Translations under genes and position numbers: made by a program
Assembly: GCA_902806305.1 (NCBI GenBank)
Contig: CADCWC010000107.1
Span: forward strand, 1-10,004
Reading direction: 5' to 3'
Origin: an uncultured Thermoleophilia bacterium
GTDB taxonomy: Bacteria > Actinomycetota > Thermoleophilia > Gaiellales > F1-60-MAGs149
Length of the DNA: 10,004 nucleotides
Shown: one piece after another, positions 5,893 through 10,004 of the stretch
Position numbering within the stretch: the first letter of the stretch is position 1
Layout of the letters: the number at the start of each line of letters is the position of its first letter
Notes under the pieces: generated by a model
Seen by the model: the letters and a program-made list of their open reading frames with translations, nothing else
Database searches by the model: none
Told to the model about the DNA's origin: nothing

Positions 5893-6702
5893 GTGGCGGC
5901 GCCCGTGGTCACCCTGCTCACGGACTTCGGCCTGCGCGACGAGTTCGCGGGCGTGATGGAGGGCGTCATCCTCCAGACGGCACCCGAGGCACGGGTGCTG
6001 CACCTCACCCACGGCATCCCGCCGCAGGCCGTGCTCCTCGGCGCCCTCGCCCTGGCGGGCGCCGTGCCGTACACGCCGGTCGGCGTCCACGTGGCGGTCG
6101 TCGATCCGGACGTCGGCAGCGACCGACGCGCCGTCGTCCTGCGCACCGGCGACGGCCGGCTGCTCGTCGGCCCGGACAACGGCGTGCTCCTCCCCGCGGC
6201 CGAGCGGGTCGGCGGTGTGACCGGAGCCTGGGAGATCACGGACGACCGGCTGTTCCGGCATCCCGTCTCGAAGACGTTCCACGGTCGGGACGTCTTCGCC
6301 CCCGTCGCGGGCCGGCTCGCCACGGGGCTCGACCCGGCCGCGGTCGGTCCGGCGCTCGACCCGGAGACGCTGGACCGGCTCGACCTCGGCACGCCCACGG
6401 TCGGCCCCGGACACGTGCGCGCCACCGTCCTCTCCATCGACCGCTTCGGCAACACCGCGCTGAACGTCACGGGCGAGGCGCTCGACGAGGTCGGCCTGCG
6501 GCTCGGCGGTCGTGTCGAGATCGCGGCGGGCGACGGCCGCTACTACGCCGAGCGGGCCGCCACCTTCGCGGACGTGGCGGCGGGCCAGATGGTGATCTAC
6601 GACGACTCGTCCGGGTGGACCGCCCTCGCCGTCAACCGCGGCTCGCTGGCCGAGGTCTGCGGCCTGACGCTCGGCGACCCGGTCGAGCTGCGCGCGCGGT
6701 GA
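5893..6702 (+). CDS. SAM hydroxide adenosyltransferase (DUF62/SAM hydrolase family)
   Basis: A 269-residue protein of the SAM hydroxide adenosyltransferase (DUF62) family, which cleaves SAM with water to adenosine and methionine; fluorinase and chlorinase are relatives. It opens with VTLLTDFGLRDEFAG (6-20). The family triad is present with the spacing of the archaeal enzyme PH0463 (Asp68-Arg75-His127): Asp71 in VVDPDVGSDRR, Arg78, and His130 in FHGRDVFAP. GPDNGVL (93-99) and IDRFGNTALNVTG (182-194) also match. The DRR/HGRD triad favours water as nucleophile; I see no sign of the fluorinase/chlorinase loop, but that is not proof. GTG 5893 is chosen because family members begin just before LLTDFG and because of the TAGAGT box. 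An earlier in-frame GTG at 5833 would put the start inside a hairpin. A GTGA overlap joins it to a methyltransferase gene. Confidence 0.92.
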   Translation: MAAPVVTLLTDFGLRDEFAGVMEGVILQTAPEARVLHLTHGIPPQAVLLGALALAGAVPYTPVGVHVAVVDPDVGSDRRAVVLRTGDGRLLVGPDNGVLLPAAERVGGVTGAWEITDDRLFRHPVSKTFHGRDVFAPVAGRLATGLDPAAVGPALDPETLDRLDLGTPTVGPGHVRATVLSIDRFGNTALNVTGEALDEVGLRLGGRVEIAAGDGRYYAERAATFADVAAGQMVIYDDSSGWTALAVNRGSLAEVCGLTLGDPVELRAR

Positions 6703-7337
6703 GCGCGGACCGACGGTTCCATCCGTTCCGGCTGCTGACACGGCTCGAGGTGGCGCTGCCCGTGGCCCGTCCGCTGACGCGTCGCCTCGCGCGGCGGCGG
6801 TTCGACGCGCTCGCGCCCACGTGGGACCGCATCCGCGGCGGCCACCCGGACTCCACCCTCGCACTGGAGGCGGCGCTCCACGCGATCCGGGCCGTCGACC
6901 CGCGACCGCCGCGGCGCATCCTCGACGTCGGGACGGGCACCGGGCAGGCCGCCTTCGTGCTTCGCGACCTGTTCCCGGACGCCGAGATCGACGCGATCGA
7001 CACCGCCCCCGCGATGATCGAGACGGCGCGCGCCAAGCCGGGCGCCGACGGCATCCGGTTCGCGGTGGCCGACGGCGCGCACCTGCCGTTCCCCGACGCG
7101 ACCTTCGACCTGGTCGTCCTCCTGTGCGTGCAGCCCTTCGCGACCGAGCTCGGGCGGGTCGTCCGCCCCGGCGGCTGGGTGCTGTTCGCCTACGCGATGG
7201 GGCCCACGACGCCGATCTACTTCGCGCCGGGGACGCTCGCGTCGGCGCTCCGACGGGCCGGCTTCGAGCCGGCGACGCACGGCCGGACCGGCCCCGGCGA
7301 GTGGACGGTGGCCCGGCGTGCCCCGGGTCGGGCCTGA
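6699..7337 (+). CDS. Class I SAM-dependent methyltransferase
   Basis: A 212-residue cytosolic methyltransferase of the UbiE/Methyltransf_11 type. After an Arg-rich N-terminus comes RRRFDALAPTWDRIRG (36-51), the usual segment before the fold. Motif I is ILDVGTGTGQAAFVL (about 74-88). The acidic end of strand 2 is IDAIDTAPAMIETAR (about 98-112), then VADGAHLPFPDATFDLVV (about 123-140), and RVVRPGGWVLF (about 154-164) is the post-motif. These bind SAM; the substrate (small molecule, quinone or other) cannot be told. The GTG start at 6699 overlaps the DUF62 stop as GTGA, with no ribosome site, so translation is coupled to it. The 3' end of the gene lies inside a long terminator hairpin. MenG/UbiE itself is less likely because the UbiE signature segments are not visible. 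Confidence 0.9.
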   Translation: MSADRRFHPFRLLTRLEVALPVARPLTRRLARRRFDALAPTWDRIRGGHPDSTLALEAALHAIRAVDPRPPRRILDVGTGTGQAAFVLRDLFPDAEIDAIDTAPAMIETARAKPGADGIRFAVADGAHLPFPDATFDLVVLLCVQPFATELGRVVRPGGWVLFAYAMGPTTPIYFAPGTLASALRRAGFEPATHGRTGPGEWTVARRAPGRA

Positions 7338-7355
7338 GCCTGACCCGGGGCACGC
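7316..7355. terminator. Bidirectional terminator, 18-bp stem with CTGA loop
   Basis: GCGTGCCCCGGGTCGGGC (7316-7333), loop CTGA, and GCCTGACCCGGGGCACGC (7338-7355) pair over 18 bp with one G-U. The left arm overlaps the last codons of the methyltransferase gene, and its stop TGA (7335-7337) lies in the loop. The right arm ends 7 bases before the stop of the convergent SBP gene (7363). It therefore sits where transcripts of both strands should end. There is no T run on either side. Confidence 0.75.
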
Positions 7356-7362
7356 GCCGGTC

Positions 7363-8559
7363 CTACTTGCCGCCCTCCGTGACCTCGACCGTCGGCTTCT
7401 CGTAGCTCGAGCCGACCACGTCGACGCCCTCCTCCTTCAGCTCGGCCACGGCCGCCTCGGCGTAGTCCGTGACGAAGGCACCCTCCGGGGCCTTCGAGAT
7501 GACCTTGAACTGCTGGGCGATCTCCGCCGTGCGGTCGAAGGCCTCCTGGTCCATCACGCCGATGCCACCCGCCGCCGCGGGCCAGATCAGCGCGTTGACC
7601 TCGTTCATCATCCAGGCCTGGTGACCGGCTCCGAGCGTCGGGCCGTTGTCGAGCACGGTCTTCACGCAGTCGTCCGGGTTGTCACGGCAGTGGACCCAGC
7701 CCTTCAGGCTCGCCTTCAGGAAGCGCTTCGCGATGTCCTGGTTCTTCGGGTCCTGGATCCACTTGCCCTGGACGAAGACGCCGTCCTCGAGCATGGCCGT
7801 CCCGGCGTCCTCCATCGTGATGACGTTGAGGTCGTCGAGCGTGTAGAGCTGGCCCGTCTCCGGGTTCTTCGTCTCGAGCACCTGGGCGAGCTCGTTGTAG
7901 GTCATGGCCGCGGCCGCGTCGACCGTCCGGTTCAGGAACAGGCTCATGTCGAACGGCTGGTTGACGATCTGGACGTCCTTCTTCGGGTCCATGCCGTTCT
8001 TGACGAGCGCCGCGAGCAGCTCGTTCTCGTTGCCGCAGCACCAGACGCCGACCTTCTTGCCCCGCAGGCCCGCGATGTCCGTGATGCCCGAGTCCTTGTG
8101 CGTGACCTCCGTCATGCCGCTGCGGGCGTAGATCTGGGCGATGTTGACCAGGTCGCCGCCCTGGTCGCGCGCCGCGAGCAGGGCGGGCAGCCAGTCGATG
8201 CCGAACTCCGCCTGGCCCGAGGCCACGACCTGCTCGGGCGTGATGTCCGGGCCGCCGACCTTCAGCTCGACGTCCAGCCCCTCCTCGTCGTAGAAGCCCT
8301 GGGCATCGGCGGCGTAGAAGCCCGCGAACTGCGCCTGGGTGACCCACTTCAGCTGCAGCGTGACCTCGGCCCGCTCGACCGGCGCCGACTCGGCGGCGCT
8401 CGTGGCGGCCTCCTCGCCACCCGCGGCGGCGGTCACGCTCTCGACCGCCTCGGCCGCCGCCGCCGTGGCCGCGCCCTCCTCCTCCGACCCGCACGCCGCC
8501 CCGACGAGCGCCAGGCTCACCGTCAGCGCCGCCAGGCACGTCCCTCGCTTGACCCGCAT
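7363..8559 (-). CDS. ABC importer substrate-binding lipoprotein, NMT1/THI5-like
   Basis: A 398-residue secreted lipoprotein that should capture a substrate for the permease and ATPase encoded upstream. It has a basic N-terminus and hydrophobic signal, then LVGAAC with Cys23 as the lipidation site (a slightly unusual Gly at -3). A long Ala/Glu-rich linker (24-60) precedes the binding fold from VTLQLKWVTQAQFAGFYAA (66-84), a hallmark of NMT1/THI5-like proteins such as ThiY and RibY. Next come GFYDEEGLDVEL (88-99), GVWCCGNENELLAAL (171-185) and AAMTYNEL (217-224). CRDNPDDC (291-298) may form a disulfide. The THI5/ThiY branch takes up pyrimidine precursors of thiamin, and other branches take riboflavin, nitrate, taurine or sulfonates. 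No thiamin or riboflavin gene or riboswitch is visible nearby, so the substrate is open. GGGAGGGG at 8563-8570 sets the ATG start. Confidence 0.92.
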   Translation of the reverse strand: MRVKRGTCLAALTVSLALVGAACGSEEEGAATAAAAEAVESVTAAAGGEEAATSAAESAPVERAEVTLQLKWVTQAQFAGFYAADAQGFYDEEGLDVELKVGGPDITPEQVVASGQAEFGIDWLPALLAARDQGGDLVNIAQIYARSGMTEVTHKDSGITDIAGLRGKKVGVWCCGNENELLAALVKNGMDPKKDVQIVNQPFDMSLFLNRTVDAAAAMTYNELAQVLETKNPETGQLYTLDDLNVITMEDAGTAMLEDGVFVQGKWIQDPKNQDIAKRFLKASLKGWVHCRDNPDDCVKTVLDNGPTLGAGHQAWMMNEVNALIWPAAAGGIGVMDQEAFDRTAEIAQQFKVISKAPEGAFVTDYAEAAVAELKEEGVDVVGSSYEKPTVEVTEGGK

Positions 8560-8562
8560 TCG

Positions 8563-8570
8563 CCCCTCCC
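8563..8570 (-). promoter_or_regulatory. Shine-Dalgarno GGGAGGGG for the substrate-binding protein
   Basis: On the minus strand, GGGAGGGG lies just upstream of ATG (8559), with the GGGAGG core five bases away. It is purine-rich and stronger than the permease's site, in line with the excess of binding protein usual in these transporters. It lies in the 60-base gap between permease and binding-protein genes. No separate promoter is evident there. Confidence 0.6.
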
Positions 8571-8619
8571 TCTTCTCGTGGTGCCCCGCCGAACCGTACG
8601 CCTCGCGGTCTCCCGCTCG

Positions 8620-9450
8620 CTACTCCCCGACCCGTGTCGAGTGGTGCCAGCCCATCGTCAGCCGCTCGACGAGCGCGACGGCGGCGTAGAAGGCGATCCC
8701 GAAGATGCTCGCCACCGTGATCGCCGCCCACGCCGTCTCGAACTGGAACAGCGCCGCCGAGTTGCGGATCTGGAACCCGAGCGCCTCCTGCGAGCTCAGG
8801 AAGTACTCGCCGACCACCGCCCCGATCATGGCCAGCACGGTCCCGACCTTGAGCGCCGTGAACAGGAACGGCAGCGACGAGGGCAGCCGGACGCGGCGGA
8901 AGATCTCGATCTCCCCGGCCGCGTAGGACCGCATCAGCTCGATCGAGGCCGGATGCACGGACGTGAGCCCGCGCAGCGTGTTCACGAGCACCGGGAAGAA
9001 GACGAGGATTCCCGCGATGGCCATCTTCGAGGTCTTCTCGAGCGGCCCGAACCACTGGTTCGTGATCGGCGCGAAGGCGATGATGGGCACGGCGTTCATC
9101 GCGATCGCGAACGGCATCACCGCGGTCGCCACGCGGCGCCAGCGCGCCAGGACGATGGCCGTGGCCACGGCCATCACGCTCCCCACGACGAAGCCGCCGA
9201 GCGCCTCGGTGAACGTGAACCAGCCGGCGCCGAAGAGTTCGGAGCGGCCTTCCCAGAGCGTCTCGAGGATCGCCGAGGGCGCAGGGAGCAGGAAGCGCTC
9301 GACGGACAGGCCGCGGACGAGGCCCTCCCAGAGGCCGACGCCGAGCACGAGCACGACGAGCGCCGGCGACCAGGTGCGGACGCGCTCGGCCGTCGAAGGG
9401 CGGACCCGCGCCGGCGCCACGGCCACGGCCGTCCCGGCCGCCGCGCTCAC
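8620..9450 (-). CDS. ABC transporter permease, SsuC/TauC type (BPD_transp_1)
   Basis: A 276-residue inner-membrane permease with a cytoplasmic N-tail (about 1-28, Ala/Pro/Arg-rich) and about six hydrophobic segments. The EAA-loop signature that contacts the ATPase is at 177-190 (AAG, nine residues, then LP: AAGEIEIFRRVRLP). NQWFGP (131-136) and LPAPSAILETLW (55-66) are typical of nitrate/taurine/sulfonate and pyrimidine-type importers. It works with the lipoprotein downstream and the ATPase upstream, all on the minus strand. GTG 9450 is preceded by GAGG (9458-9461) and fits the family's N-terminal length. A hairpin covers this start (9450-9485). The substrate cannot be assigned. Confidence 0.93.
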   Translation of the reverse strand: MSAAAGTAVAVAPARVRPSTAERVRTWSPALVVLVLGVGLWEGLVRGLSVERFLLPAPSAILETLWEGRSELFGAGWFTFTEALGGFVVGSVMAVATAIVLARWRRVATAVMPFAIAMNAVPIIAFAPITNQWFGPLEKTSKMAIAGILVFFPVLVNTLRGLTSVHPASIELMRSYAAGEIEIFRRVRLPSSLPFLFTALKVGTVLAMIGAVVGEYFLSSQEALGFQIRNSAALFQFETAWAAITVASIFGIAFYAAVALVERLTMGWHHSTRVGE

Positions 9451-9485
9451 CCCGTGGCCTCGCTTCGCTCGATCGTGCCACGGGG
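9450..9485 (-). promoter_or_regulatory. Hairpin covering the permease start codon
   Basis: On the minus strand CCCCGTGGC (9485 to 9477) pairs perfectly with GCCACGGGG (9458 to 9450), a 9-bp stem with an 18-base loop. The right arm includes the first G of the GTG start and one base of the GAGG ribosome site, so pairing would make the start less accessible. It could tune translation of the permease relative to the ATPase or mark an RNA processing site. Function is inferred from position only. Confidence 0.4.
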
Positions 9486-9498
9486 CTCGCCACCGCAG

Positions 9499-9520
9499 GT
9501 CAAGCGCTGCGCGCGTTGAC
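9499..9520 (-). other. Small imperfect hairpin after the ATPase stop
   Basis: GTCAA (9499-9503) and TTGAC (9516-9520) form a 5-bp stem that continues with GCG/CGC pairs after one bulged base. It lies 6 bases past the ATPase stop (9527) in the 76-base spacer before the permease. It may be a weak intra-operon terminator or stability element that lowers downstream expression, but short stems like this arise often by chance. Confidence 0.25.
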
Positions 9521-9526
9521 TGCTGC

Positions 9527-10004
9527 TCACGAGCCGAGCACCTCGGCGGGCGTCGGGGCGGTCCCGCCCACGTCGGCGCCCGCGGCCCGCAGGGTGTCGC
9601 GCACCGTGGTCACGAGCTCGAAGAAGCGCGGGTCCTCGCGGGTCTCGGCCGTGCGCGGCTGTGGCAGGTCGACGTCGACCACGCCCGCGATGCGGCCCGG
9701 ACGGGCCGACATGACGACGACCCGGGTCGACAGGTAGACCGCCTCGGCGATCGAGTGCGTGACGAAGACGACCGTGCTCCGGGCGCGCTCCCAGATCCGC
9801 AGGAGCTCGAGGTTCAGGCGCTCGCGCGTCATCTCGTCGAGCGCCCCGAACGGCTCGTCCATCAGCAGCAGCGCGGGGGCGAAGGCGAGCGCGCGGGCGA
9901 TCGCCACGCGCTGCTGCATCCCGCCCGAGAGCTGCCAGGGTCGGTGGTCCTCGAAGCCGGTCAGCTCCACCAGCTCGAGCATCTCCCGCACCCGGGCGGC
10001 GCGC
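9527..10004 (-). CDS. ABC transporter ATP-binding protein, SsuB/TauB type, C-terminal part (partial)
   Basis: The gene runs off the right edge; about 158 C-terminal residues remain. They show the signature LSGGMQQRVAIARAL, Walker B with D-loop LLLMDEPFGALDEMTR, and the switch histidine in VFVTHSIAEAVYLS. This is the NitT/TauT-type ATPase family that powers the permease encoded 76 bases downstream. Walker A and the first half of the domain are outside the window. The C-terminal extension after the nucleotide domain (about 60 residues, with DVDLPQPRTAETREDPRF) is normal for SsuB-like proteins. It is the most upstream gene of the minus-strand operon seen here; the operon's promoter, and any riboswitch naming the substrate, would be beyond 10004. 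Confidence 0.95.
   Translation of the reverse strand, partial: RAARVREMLELVELTGFEDHRPWQLSGGMQQRVAIARALAFAPALLLMDEPFGALDEMTRERLNLELLRIWERARSTVVFVTHSIAEAVYLSTRVVVMSARPGRIAGVVDVDLPQPRTAETREDPRFFELVTTVRDTLRAAGADVGGTAPTPAEVLGS

Noticed and set aside
8560..9526. A TPP or FMN riboswitch within the ABC operon
   Set aside because: The two spacers (8560-8619 and 9451-9526) are too short and show no CTGAGA-type core or other recognised riboswitch sequence.
1..10004. tRNA, rRNA, CRISPR array, insertion sequence or attachment site
   Set aside because: No regularly spaced repeats, transposase-like protein, or cloverleaf-like sequence was seen; base and codon use look even across the window.

Overview
The window is very G+C-rich, with almost every third codon position G or C. 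It uses many GTG starts and 4-bp GTGA stop/start overlaps, and it has two TAGAGT boxes a few bases upstream of coding sequence, as in leaderless actinobacterial transcripts. Together with the gene content (System I cytochrome c genes joined to heme genes, and a CobA-HemD fusion) this points to an actinomycete-like bacterium, perhaps class Thermoleophilia. That placement is inference from style and motifs, not from a marker gene.

Layout. Bases 1-4741 (+) form one compact block: the 3' end of ccmB, then ccmC, a small CcmD-like membrane protein, hemA, hemC and a fused cobA-hemD. The last three junctions are GTGA overlaps, so the block is probably one translationally coupled operon. It links heme export and handling for cytochrome c maturation to tetrapyrrole synthesis: glutamyl-tRNA to glutamate semialdehyde, porphobilinogen to hydroxymethylbilane, then uroporphyrinogen III and precorrin-2. 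Bases 4756-4944 hold a small ORF that resembles the C-terminal tail of a cupin protein but lacks a normal start codon. Next come a structured spacer and a SIMPL-domain (DUF541) envelope protein (5026-5787) with a perfect Shine-Dalgarno. Two GC-rich hairpins separate it from a leaderless gene for a SAM hydroxide adenosyltransferase (DUF62), which overlaps a class I SAM-dependent methyltransferase gene (to 7337).

A long hairpin (7316-7355) closes the + strand block and also ends a convergent minus-strand operon. Read leftward, that operon encodes an ABC ATPase (5' end outside the window), a permease and an NMT1/THI5-like lipoprotein: a nitrate/taurine/pyrimidine-class importer whose substrate cannot be told from the sequence. 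A 9-bp hairpin sits on the permease start codon.

Most of the window is core metabolism. I found no clearly new defence, mobile or regulatory system. The points most worth a second look are the start-less cupin-tail ORF with its TAGAGT box, the coupling of a SAM-cleaving enzyme to a methyltransferase, and the hairpin over the permease start. There is no gene-free stretch longer than 300 bases.
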